Source: Paenibacillus sp. MAEPY2
GTDB lineage: Bacteria; Bacillota; Bacilli; Paenibacillales; Paenibacillaceae
Assembly: GCF_000499205.1 (NCBI RefSeq)
Contig: NZ_AWUK01000007.1
Location: forward strand, 283,945-347,944
Length of the DNA stretch: 64,000 bases
Reading direction: 5' to 3'
The translations under genes and the position numbers were made by a program. Positions 25,919-33,768 of the stretch are shown one piece after another. The notes below the pieces were generated by a model. It was not told where the DNA came from, searched no databases, and saw nothing but the letters and a program-made list of their open reading frames with translations. Numbering within the stretch: the first letter of the stretch is position 1; each line of letters starts with the position of its first letter.

Positions 25919-28027
25919 ATGATTCAATATAATGAACAACAACGTATATTTGCAATACAGACGAAGAACTCGTCCTATATTTTCGGAATTAATGAGAGAG
26001 AACATCTCCAGCATCTATATTGGGGAGACCCGGTGGAAATTGAAGACAGCGCTCCGTTGCTCCATCTACAATCCCATAGCTCTTTTGATGCAGAAGTCGA
26101 AGGAGAGGTAGAAGAGTATAGCTTCTGGGGAGGCGCATCTTACACAGAGCCATCTCTGAAACTGCGTATGCCTGATGGTGTCCGCGATCTTCAAGTAAGG
26201 TATGACCGTCACGAGATCATTGAGCAGGAAGGCAGACAGACGCTGATTGTCACAATGAAGGATCAGGTGTATGCACTTGAAACGCAGCTGGTATATCGGG
26301 TCATCCCGGAATTCGACCTGGTGGAGCGTTATACGAATATCGTAAATACGGGACAGGAAGCTATCGTACTGGAAAGCATGCAATCCGCAGCCTGGACCCT
26401 GCCCTATCTCCAGGATTACCGCCTGTTGCATGTTACGGGTAAATGGTCGGGTGAATTCCAACTGCGCAATACCGTTTTGACTGAGGGGAAAAAGGTACTT
26501 GAATCACGGAGAGGTTTCACCGACGGTCATGCCAACCCCTGGTTTGCCATTGATGACGGTCTCTCGTCAGAAAGCGGCGGCGGGGTATGGTTTGGTGCTC
26601 TCGCCTGGAGCGGCAACTGGAAGATTGTTGCCGAGAAAACGCCGTTCACACATGTCCGGGTAACGGGCGGTATCAATGATTTTGACAATGAATGGCTGCT
26701 GGGTGCAGGGGAAACCTTCGAGACGCCTGTCTTTGTTGGCGGATTTAGCCCTGAAGGCTTTGGCGGTATGAGCCACCGCTTGCATCAGTACCAATATGAT
26801 TACATACTGCCGCGCAGTGAAATCGGGAAAGTGCTGTACAACTCCTGGGAAGCTACCTACTTCGATGTGAACGCACAGGACCAAATGGCGCTTGCCGAGC
26901 GGGCAGCCAAGATGGGTGTGGAGCTGTTTGTCGTGGATGACGGCTGGTTCGGGCAGCGGCATTCCGACCGTGCGGGGTTAGGCGACTGGAACGTGAACAA
27001 GGAGAAGTTCCCGAACGGTCTTGTGGAGCTGATTGACCGGGTTCACGGACTTGGGATGGAATTTGGCATATGGGTGGAGCCGGAGTCGGTCAACCCGGAT
27101 AGTGATCTCTACAGAGCGCATCCAGACTGGGTATATCATTTTGAGACCCGGGGCCGTACGGAGCTTCGCAATCAACTGCTGCTGAACATTTCCAAGCCGG
27201 AGGTCAAGCAATACATTATTGATTTTATGACCGAACTGCTGGGCAAACATGAGATTAAGTTCATTAAATGGGACATGAACCGGACCATCACGGAGCCGGG
27301 TATGAAGGATCACCCCATTAACCGCCAGAAAGAAGTTTGGGTAAGGCATGTCCAGAGCCTGTATGATATCTGGTCACAGCTGCGAGCCAAGTTCCCGAAT
27401 GTGGAGTTTGAGACCTGCGCAGGAGGGGGCTCGCGGATTGATCTGGGTATCTTCCGTTATGCCGACCAGTCCTGGCCGAGTGACAATACGGATGCGTTCG
27501 ACCGTCTGAGCATTCAGGAAGGCTTCTCGTATACGTATGCACCACGTATGATGACCTGTTGGGTAACCGAGTCGCCTACAGGAATGAATGGCCGAAACGT
27601 CTCCCTGAAATATCGTTTCCACAGCGCAATGATGGGCACGCTTGGTATTGGTTCCAATCTGAACGAGTGGAGTGATGAATGGATTGAGCAGTCCGGGGAA
27701 TTCATCGGTCAGTACAAAGCCATTCGCCAACTGGTCCAGTTCGGCAGACAGTTCCGTCTGACTGCGCTTCGTCATAAGGGGGTTACGGCTGTCCAGTACA
27801 GCGATACAGAAGGAAGTGATCATGTGCTGTTCGCTTTTCTTCACTCGCAGAAGCTGGGTGAACCGTTACCAAGACTGCGTTTGGCAGGGCTACAGGCTGA
27901 TAAGAGCTATCTCATTGAAGAGCTGGGGTTATCGGTCAGTGGGCGTGCACTGATGAACATCGGAGTAGAACTGCCCCTACGCGGTGATTTCGACAGCTTG
28001 GTGTATCGTATCCGTGAGCAGTTGTAA
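25919..28027 (+). CDS. GH36 alpha-galactosidase
   Basis: About 700 residues, the usual length for bacterial tetrameric GH36 enzymes of the AgaN/RafA type, which remove terminal alpha-galactose from oligosaccharides. It has the N-terminal beta-supersandwich, LYNSWEATYF at the barrel start, VDDGWFGQRHSD, nucleophile D452 in FIKWDMNR, the CAGGGSRIDLG substrate loop and acid/base D522 in WPSDNTDA. There is no signal peptide, so it is cytoplasmic. ATG 25907 abuts the AAAGG site with no spacing; ATG 25919 is better placed and gives (M)IQYNEQQ. It stands alone between two terminators. Confidence 0.95.
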   Translation: MIQYNEQQRIFAIQTKNSSYIFGINEREHLQHLYWGDPVEIEDSAPLLHLQSHSSFDAEVEGEVEEYSFWGGASYTEPSLKLRMPDGVRDLQVRYDRHEIIEQEGRQTLIVTMKDQVYALETQLVYRVIPEFDLVERYTNIVNTGQEAIVLESMQSAAWTLPYLQDYRLLHVTGKWSGEFQLRNTVLTEGKKVLESRRGFTDGHANPWFAIDDGLSSESGGGVWFGALAWSGNWKIVAEKTPFTHVRVTGGINDFDNEWLLGAGETFETPVFVGGFSPEGFGGMSHRLHQYQYDYILPRSEIGKVLYNSWEATYFDVNAQDQMALAERAAKMGVELFVVDDGWFGQRHSDRAGLGDWNVNKEKFPNGLVELIDRVHGLGMEFGIWVEPESVNPDSDLYRAHPDWVYHFETRGRTELRNQLLLNISKPEVKQYIIDFMTELLGKHEIKFIKWDMNRTITEPGMKDHPINRQKEVWVRHVQSLYDIWSQLRAKFPNVEFETCAGGGSRIDLGIFRYADQSWPSDNTDAFDRLSIQEGFSYTYAPRMMTCWVTESPTGMNGRNVSLKYRFHSAMMGTLGIGSNLNEWSDEWIEQSGEFIGQYKAIRQLVQFGRQFRLTALRHKGVTAVQYSDTEGSDHVLFAFLHSQKLGEPLPRLRLAGLQADKSYLIEELGLSVSGRALMNIGVELPLRGDFDSLVYRIREQL

Positions 28028-28046
28028 TGACTCTATAGCATGGTTT

Positions 28047-28097
28047 AAAAGGAGTGCTTTGCAAGCCAATCGTGGCTGCATTGCACTCCTTTTTATT
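28047..28097. terminator. Bidirectional terminator between GH36 and YesM genes
   Basis: AAAAGGAGTGC (28047-28057) pairs with GCACTCCTTTT (28083-28093), with an inner AGCC/GGCT stem. T runs occur on both strands, serving the two convergent genes. Confidence 0.88.
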
Positions 28098-29850
28098 GAA
28101 TCTCTTTTTGGGGCAGACGGATCTGGACCGTGGTTCCCATGCCTAGTTTGCTATACACTTTAACACCGTAGTATTCACCGAATTTCAGCTTAATCCGCCG
28201 ATCCACATTCGAAATGCCATAACCTCTTCCTTCTTTCTCTTCAAACAAAGACTGAAGCGTCTCACGCCGCATGCCCATTCCGTCGTCTATGACAGATAAA
28301 ACAATACTATGATTCTCAATGACGCCCTTGATATGGATATTCAGGGGCCGATCCTGATTCCAAAGTGCATGAATCACTGCATTCTCTACAAAAGGCTGTA
28401 ACGCAAGCTTCACGGTTGAGTATGGCAGGATCGATTGATCGATCGTGTAGATGATATTCAGCTTGCCCTTAAACCGAATAAGCTGAATGGCATTATAGCT
28501 CTGCGTCAGCTTCAATTCCTCATTGATGGTCAGGATGCTCTTTCCTTTATTCAGGGATATCCGATAGAACTTGGCCAGATGAAGAACCATATCCTGAATC
28601 TGAGGGTCCTGATGCTTTACGGCCAGAGAGGAGATCGAGCCGAGTGTATTATACAGAAAATGAGGATTGATCTGAGCTTGTAGCAGGTCAAGCTCGGCTT
28701 CCTTGCTCTGTAGCTCCTTCTGGTAGACCTCTGTAACCAGACTTTTCAACCGGGTTGTCATCTGTTCGAATGCAAAGTGAAGCTGTCCGATCTCATCACT
28801 GCCCATTTGTTCCTCATGGGTAGGGTTGAAATCCCCCCGTTCAATGCGCCGAATCATCCGAATTAACGTCCTGATGCGTTTGCTGAACAGCGAGGCAGTA
28901 ATATAGATGAGCAGCAAGGCCACGCCAATGAAGCCCAGTGAAATTTTGATAATAAGCTGAGAGAGAGATTTGGCATCCTTGATGATACTGTCATAAGGAA
29001 AGATGGACACCGTTTTCCAGCCATTTTTGAGCGTGTTATACACCGCTAGAGCCTTCACCCCTTGATACGTTGTATCAAATCTGCCTGAAGGCGTCTCATC
29101 AAAATTCTGATGAAGTAGCTTGGGCAGGCTTGTGTTGATCAACTGCTTGTCCGCTGAAGACAGAATAATGCCCTTGTCGTTTATGATAAAGATGTCTTTG
29201 CCGCCTGCTTCTTTTTCCATGAGAGAATAGATGACAGACTCGGAAATTTGAAAGACCAGCATCCCGTAGGGGTACTGATTACTATTGTTGTTCAGTAGCC
29301 TGGCGAGCGTAAACATGGCAGGACCATTCTCTGTCTGCGGCGATGAGAGATGAATAATGTTCCCATAGGATTGTTTTAACTTGTGGAACAGTTCCGTGTT
29401 TTCAACTTCGGGTGTAATTGGCCTGATATAATAATTGTCTTTGGGCAGCGATAGATTGTCCGAATAAATGAATGCGCTATCAAAATCAGGGTAGGCAGCC
29501 ATCACGGTGTCAATTCGATTGCCAATGTAATTATAGACATCCAAATAGGATGGATCATCCTGATATTCGTTCGTAAGGTAATTGGCAAGGCGGTTATCCA
29601 AATAAATGGAAGCGGAAATATGTTCGTAGCTGTCCAGTTTATTCTCCAGATTTTTAGTGATCTGAGCGGTTGAGTTCGTCATGTTGATGTAGATCTGCTC
29701 GGTAAGTTTCGTTTTGGTAAGTTCATACGAAAAATAAACCAATAGCATCATCGGAATGATGGTGACTAGTACAAATACCATAAATAATTTGGAACGAAAG
29801 CTCAGGTTAACAAAAGGCATGTATATGTATTTTCGATAGAATTGGCGCAT
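28093..29850 (-). CDS. YesM-type sensor histidine kinase
   Basis: Membrane sensor: segment 1 (LFMVFVLVTIIPMMLLVYFSY), an extracellular dCACHE-like region of about 240 residues, segment 2 (KISLGFIGVALLLIYITASLF), a HAMP linker, a His-kinase box with INPHFLYNTL, and a C-terminal ATPase domain with DDGMGM and GYGISNV. The ATG at 29850 gives (M)RQFYRKYIY after GAGAGGG; the frame is open further upstream to 29919 but without a ribosome site. It is divergent from ABC importer 2, which it likely controls. No response regulator gene is adjacent; the YesN at 19321 is the only unpaired one in the window. Confidence 0.92.
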   Translation of the reverse strand: MRQFYRKYIYMPFVNLSFRSKLFMVFVLVTIIPMMLLVYFSYELTKTKLTEQIYINMTNSTAQITKNLENKLDSYEHISASIYLDNRLANYLTNEYQDDPSYLDVYNYIGNRIDTVMAAYPDFDSAFIYSDNLSLPKDNYYIRPITPEVENTELFHKLKQSYGNIIHLSSPQTENGPAMFTLARLLNNNSNQYPYGMLVFQISESVIYSLMEKEAGGKDIFIINDKGIILSSADKQLINTSLPKLLHQNFDETPSGRFDTTYQGVKALAVYNTLKNGWKTVSIFPYDSIIKDAKSLSQLIIKISLGFIGVALLLIYITASLFSKRIRTLIRMIRRIERGDFNPTHEEQMGSDEIGQLHFAFEQMTTRLKSLVTEVYQKELQSKEAELDLLQAQINPHFLYNTLGSISSLAVKHQDPQIQDMVLHLAKFYRISLNKGKSILTINEELKLTQSYNAIQLIRFKGKLNIIYTIDQSILPYSTVKLALQPFVENAVIHALWNQDRPLNIHIKGVIENHSIVLSVIDDGMGMRRETLQSLFEEKEGRGYGISNVDRRIKLKFGEYYGVKVYSKLGMGTTVQIRLPQKEIQ

Positions 29851-30073
29851 CGGGAAGCCCTCTCTTGACTGATTATTCGTTGCACAGTTCATCATAGCAG
29901 AGTGATTATGGAAATCCAATCCTCTCTTTGCACAAAAACATCTTTAAAAAGCGATATCTTTCGGAGAATTCGACTATGGCATGCGATCTGCGTCAAATTT
30001 ATGATAAATAGGAGAGAAGTTGAATCAAGATATGGCCGGCCATGCTGCTGTATAGAAAAAGGGAGGGTGTTTA

Positions 30074-31030
30074 ATGCATAAGGTAAGCGCTATCAAAACA
30101 GTCAGGAGCAATAATCTGATAAGCAGACTAAAAGAGCAAAAATGGTTATTCGTGCTTATGCTTCCTGCCTTCATTGCGACATTGCTATTTTCCTATGGTC
30201 CGATGTTTGGACTGTATATGGCGTTTACGAATTATCAGCCGGGTGGAGGATCGTTTTTTCATCAGTTCTTCCATGCCGAATTTGTAGGTTTCCAGTGGTT
30301 TGAGTATTTCTTTACAACAGGAGATTTCTATCGGGTTATGCGTAACACGCTTGCAACAAGCTTGCTGACCCTGTTCTTCGGATTTCCTGCGCCGATCATT
30401 CTCGCGCTTGTGCTGAATGAAGCGAGACAGGGATTTTTCAAGCGCTTTGTACAGACGGTTTCTTATCTGCCGCATTTTATCTCATGGGTTATTGCAGCCA
30501 ACATTGTAATTACGCTGCTGGCTTCAGATGGAATGCTTAACAATATTCTGGTTCTGCTGGGCGTTGTCAAAGAACCGGTCGCATTTTTGCAGAACGGGCC
30601 TCTATTCTGGTGGATTATCGCACTGTCGAACATGTGGAAAGAGATGGGTTTTAGCGCCATTATGTATCTCGCCGCAATCGCTTCCATTAATCCGGAGCTC
30701 TACGAAGCGGCAAGGGTGGACGGAGCGAGCCGATTTAAGCAAATGTGGCATATTACGCTGCCTTCCATGCGCCCTACCATTGTCATATTGGCTATTCTCG
30801 CGGTCGGAGGCATTTTGAATGCGGGATTTGAACAGCAATACCTGCTGCAAAATAATACGGTGCTTGAATACTCCGAAGTTATTGATATTTATGCCTACAA
30901 ATACGGACTACAGAACAGCATGTTCTCTTACGGGGCTGCTGTGGGAATGTTCAAATCCGTTGTTGCCTTTATTCTTGTCCTCATCGTGAACCGGATTTCC
31001 AGAAAAGTGAACGATCAGGCGTTGTTCTAA
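30074..31030 (+). CDS. ABC sugar importer 2 permease, LplB type
   Basis: CUT1-type membrane subunit with six membrane segments and the coupling loop EAARVDGASRFKQMWHITLP. The ATG follows AAGGGAGGG. It is first of a three-gene operon and divergent from the YesM kinase gene. A cre-like site overlaps codons 3-8. It is related to the permease at 6610 but clearly diverged, so importers 1 and 2 probably take different oligosaccharides. No ATPase is encoded. Confidence 0.93.
   Translation: MHKVSAIKTVRSNNLISRLKEQKWLFVLMLPAFIATLLFSYGPMFGLYMAFTNYQPGGGSFFHQFFHAEFVGFQWFEYFFTTGDFYRVMRNTLATSLLTLFFGFPAPIILALVLNEARQGFFKRFVQTVSYLPHFISWVIAANIVITLLASDGMLNNILVLLGVVKEPVAFLQNGPLFWWIIALSNMWKEMGFSAIMYLAAIASINPELYEAARVDGASRFKQMWHITLPSMRPTIVILAILAVGGILNAGFEQQYLLQNNTVLEYSEVIDIYAYKYGLQNSMFSYGAAVGMFKSVVAFILVLIVNRISRKVNDQALF
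30082..30095 (+). promoter_or_regulatory. Candidate cre site inside the start of importer 2
   Basis: GGTAAGCGCTATCA matches the cre pattern except for the first T. It overlaps the first codons of the permease gene, a position known to allow CcpA roadblock repression in Bacillus. Chance occurrence is possible. Confidence 0.45.
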
Positions 31031-31055
31031 CTATAAAAGACAGAGGGGAGCGCTT

Positions 31056-31949
31056 GTGATGATACTGAACAGATTCGGGGATCGTATTTTCAAAATCATT
31101 GTGTATTTCATTCTTATTCTCGTATTACTGGTTACATTTCTTCCGTTTTGGAATATACTCGTTCTTTCATTGAACAGCGCGGAGGATACGGTACGGGGCG
31201 GTGTATACCTGTGGCCCAGGGATTTAACTTTGGACAGCTATCAGCAGATTTTAAAAGATAGTGAGATCTTAAACGGGCTGTGGGTAACCGTCAAACGAAC
31301 GCTGATTGGCGCACCACTGTCGGTTCTCGTCATTACGATGCTTGCATATCCGCTAAGTCGGCGGAATCTGATTGGTCGTAAAGGCTGGAACCTGTACTTT
31401 ATCTTTACCATGTATTTCAGTGGTGGACTCATTCCGTTCTACATGGTGCTTAAGGCACTGAATATGATAGATACATTCTCGGTATTTATTTTGCCAAGTT
31501 TGATGAATGTCTTCTATATGATTATTGTCCGTACCTTTATGGAGCAGCTGCCCCATGAAATTGAAGAATCGGCGAGGGTGGATGGCGCTAACGATCTGAC
31601 CATTTTCTTCCGAATTGTGATGCCGCTGACAACACCTGTACTTGCAACGGTGGGCCTTTTTCAAGCCATTGGACATTGGAATGCCTGGTTTGATTCCTAT
31701 GCGTTTACCTACAGCTCGGATCTGAAGACCCTGCAAGCCGTGCTCGTCAAAATATTGAATCAATTTCAGACCGGTGGCATGATCTCACAAACGCAAATGC
31801 TGGCCAACTCGGCTAAACGAAATGCGGTTTCCAGCGATACCATTCGAATGGCTGCTACCATGGTAGCCACCTTACCAATCGTTATGGTGTACCCGTTCCT
31901 GCAAAAATACTTTGTTAAAGGCATGACTTTAGGAGCGGTGAAGAGTTAA
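31056..31949 (+). CDS. ABC sugar importer 2 permease, LplC type
   Basis: Second channel subunit of importer 2. It has six membrane segments, the loop EESARVDGANDLTIFFRIVMP and the C-terminus GMTLGAVKS typical of LplC-like permeases. It starts at GTG 31056 or the adjoining ATG 31059 after GAGGGGAG, 25 bases behind the upstream permease. Confidence 0.93.
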   Translation: MMILNRFGDRIFKIIVYFILILVLLVTFLPFWNILVLSLNSAEDTVRGGVYLWPRDLTLDSYQQILKDSEILNGLWVTVKRTLIGAPLSVLVITMLAYPLSRRNLIGRKGWNLYFIFTMYFSGGLIPFYMVLKALNMIDTFSVFILPSLMNVFYMIIVRTFMEQLPHEIEESARVDGANDLTIFFRIVMPLTTPVLATVGLFQAIGHWNAWFDSYAFTYSSDLKTLQAVLVKILNQFQTGGMISQTQMLANSAKRNAVSSDTIRMAATMVATLPIVMVYPFLQKYFVKGMTLGAVKS

Positions 31950-32076
31950 TCTATTCCATAATCCGGTTGCAGGGAAGGCTTGTCCGGTGGCCTCTCTCTG
32001 AAAGGGGGTGGGCAGAGATCGTTTTGGAAATGCTCAATCTAGCACTAGAGGAATTTATTCATTGGGAGGAATTAGG

Positions 32077-33687
32077 GTGTCAATGACAAAGACAAAAAAA
32101 TGGATGACTATGGGAATTACGGCTGCATTAGTCGTTGGTTTGCTGGCGGGCTGCTCCTCCAATGACGGGGAGAACAATACAGCGGGTAAAGATGGTGATC
32201 AAGGGCCGATTACGCTAACCTGGTTTGATGGCAATACCAAAGGAGAACCTTTTACCGATGCGGTTGCCCAGGAAATTACCAAAAAGACGGGCATAGAGAT
32301 TTCCATCCAACAACCAACAGGTAATCCAACGGAAAAACTGAGCCTGATGCTCGCCAGTGGTGACTATCCGGATGTGGTGGTCATGAGCCGGGGAGATGCT
32401 TCCCTCGATAAGTACATTTCAAGCGGCGCATTTATTCCACTGGATGAGTTAATTGAAAAGTATGGTTCTGATCTGAAAGAAATGTACGGCGACACCTTGA
32501 CCAAAACACGTTATTCAGACGGCAAGAACTACTATCTGGCAAACTGGTATGGACTCGACAGTGATCCGGTCTTCGGTATGCTGATGAGACAAAACCTGCT
32601 GGAAGAGTTTCTTCCAGACCAAGCAGATGGTTCGAAGCCACTCACAACGGATGAGTTTGAAGCTCTCCTGAAAAATTTTAAAGAAAAATACAAAACGATT
32701 GATGGCAAAGAGTCCATCCCCATGACCATGAACGGTGAGAACATGGGTGCGAATCTCGGAACTTTCAAAGGCATGTGGGGCTTAAAAACGTATTATGATA
32801 ACAACGGACGTCTGCAATATGATGTCAAGGACCCCAAATATCGTGAGATGTTGTTATATATCAATCGCTTATATAGAGAAGGTCTGATTGAGAAGGAATT
32901 TGCTATTAGCAAAACGCAGACCTGGATTCAAAAGCTGACGACTGGTGCGGTGTTCACTACACCAGGTGCTTATTGGGACCCGGGTAACGGTAATGGCGCC
33001 TTGAAGAAAGATGGCGGGGAAAAGAATCAGTTGTTTGCATACAAGGTTGTTGCTCCGGGCGTAGATCCGGCTCAAACGACATTTGGCCCAAGAAGCTCGC
33101 TTGGATGGGATGCCATTGCTATTACCAAAAACAACAAGCACCCGGAAGAAACCATAAAGCTGTTTAATTATCTGGCGAGTGATGAAGGACAGCATTTGCT
33201 GCTGTGGGGTAAGGAAGGCGAGCAATATACGATGGTGGATGGTAAGCGACAACCGGACCCTGCATTCCTGCAAAGCTTCAAGGATAACTGGGATGATACG
33301 GTGAAGAAAAGCGGCGTTCGTAAATGGTTATGGTTTATCAAAAATGGTCTGGATCCGAATGGACAGCCGTATGACATGGCGGTTAAATTCCAGCGTAGTG
33401 AAGTAGATGAACTGGCCCTCAAGAGTCTCGGCGATTCCGTATGGGATACAGCTCAGTATGATAACCTGAATCCGGATGGGGGAACACCTCAAGCACTGAC
33501 GGCCCAGAAGGTGAAGGATATTATGGATCAGAGCATTACAAGAGCGATTATTGCTCCAAGTGAAGCTGAAGCCAATTCGGTATTTGACAAGATGCTGGAG
33601 GATATGAAAAAGGCCGGCGATGATAAAGTGGAAGATATTATTAACGAGAAATATGCTCAGCGTATGGAGCTGTGGAATTCTAAATAA
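32077..33687 (+). CDS. Sugar-binding lipoprotein of ABC importer 2
   Basis: Large extracellular solute-binding protein (about 536 residues) with a signal peptide ending in LLAGC, followed by a hydrophilic spacer. The frame extends upstream to 32008, but GGGAGGA at 32064-32070 is best spaced for GTG 32077 (six bases); ATG 32083 is twelve bases away. It closes the importer 2 operon, with a strong terminator after it. The ligand is unknown; the neighbouring enzymes suggest galactose- or fucose-containing oligosaccharides. Confidence 0.92.
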   Translation: MSMTKTKKWMTMGITAALVVGLLAGCSSNDGENNTAGKDGDQGPITLTWFDGNTKGEPFTDAVAQEITKKTGIEISIQQPTGNPTEKLSLMLASGDYPDVVVMSRGDASLDKYISSGAFIPLDELIEKYGSDLKEMYGDTLTKTRYSDGKNYYLANWYGLDSDPVFGMLMRQNLLEEFLPDQADGSKPLTTDEFEALLKNFKEKYKTIDGKESIPMTMNGENMGANLGTFKGMWGLKTYYDNNGRLQYDVKDPKYREMLLYINRLYREGLIEKEFAISKTQTWIQKLTTGAVFTTPGAYWDPGNGNGALKKDGGEKNQLFAYKVVAPGVDPAQTTFGPRSSLGWDAIAITKNNKHPEETIKLFNYLASDEGQHLLLWGKEGEQYTMVDGKRQPDPAFLQSFKDNWDDTVKKSGVRKWLWFIKNGLDPNGQPYDMAVKFQRSEVDELALKSLGDSVWDTAQYDNLNPDGGTPQALTAQKVKDIMDQSITRAIIAPSEAEANSVFDKMLEDMKKAGDDKVEDIINEKYAQRMELWNSK

Positions 33688-33704
33688 TTGAAGAGTAATT
33701 TTGG

Positions 33705-33746
33705 AAAAAGAAGCGTCCTGGGATGATCCGGGGCGCTTCTTCTTGT
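33705..33746. terminator. Terminator between importer 2 and the GH95-like gene
   Basis: AAGAAGCG (33708-33715) pairs with CGCTTCTT (33734-33741), extended by CC/GG pairs. Flanking A-rich and T-rich sequence lets it work in both directions for the convergent genes. Confidence 0.8.
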
Positions 33747-33768
33747 TGACCACATTCTACACGATGCA

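Noticed and set aside
32030..32086. 18-codon ORF ending on the start of the importer 2 binding protein (ATGA overlap)
   Set aside because: No ribosome site at useful distance; too short to support as a leader peptide.
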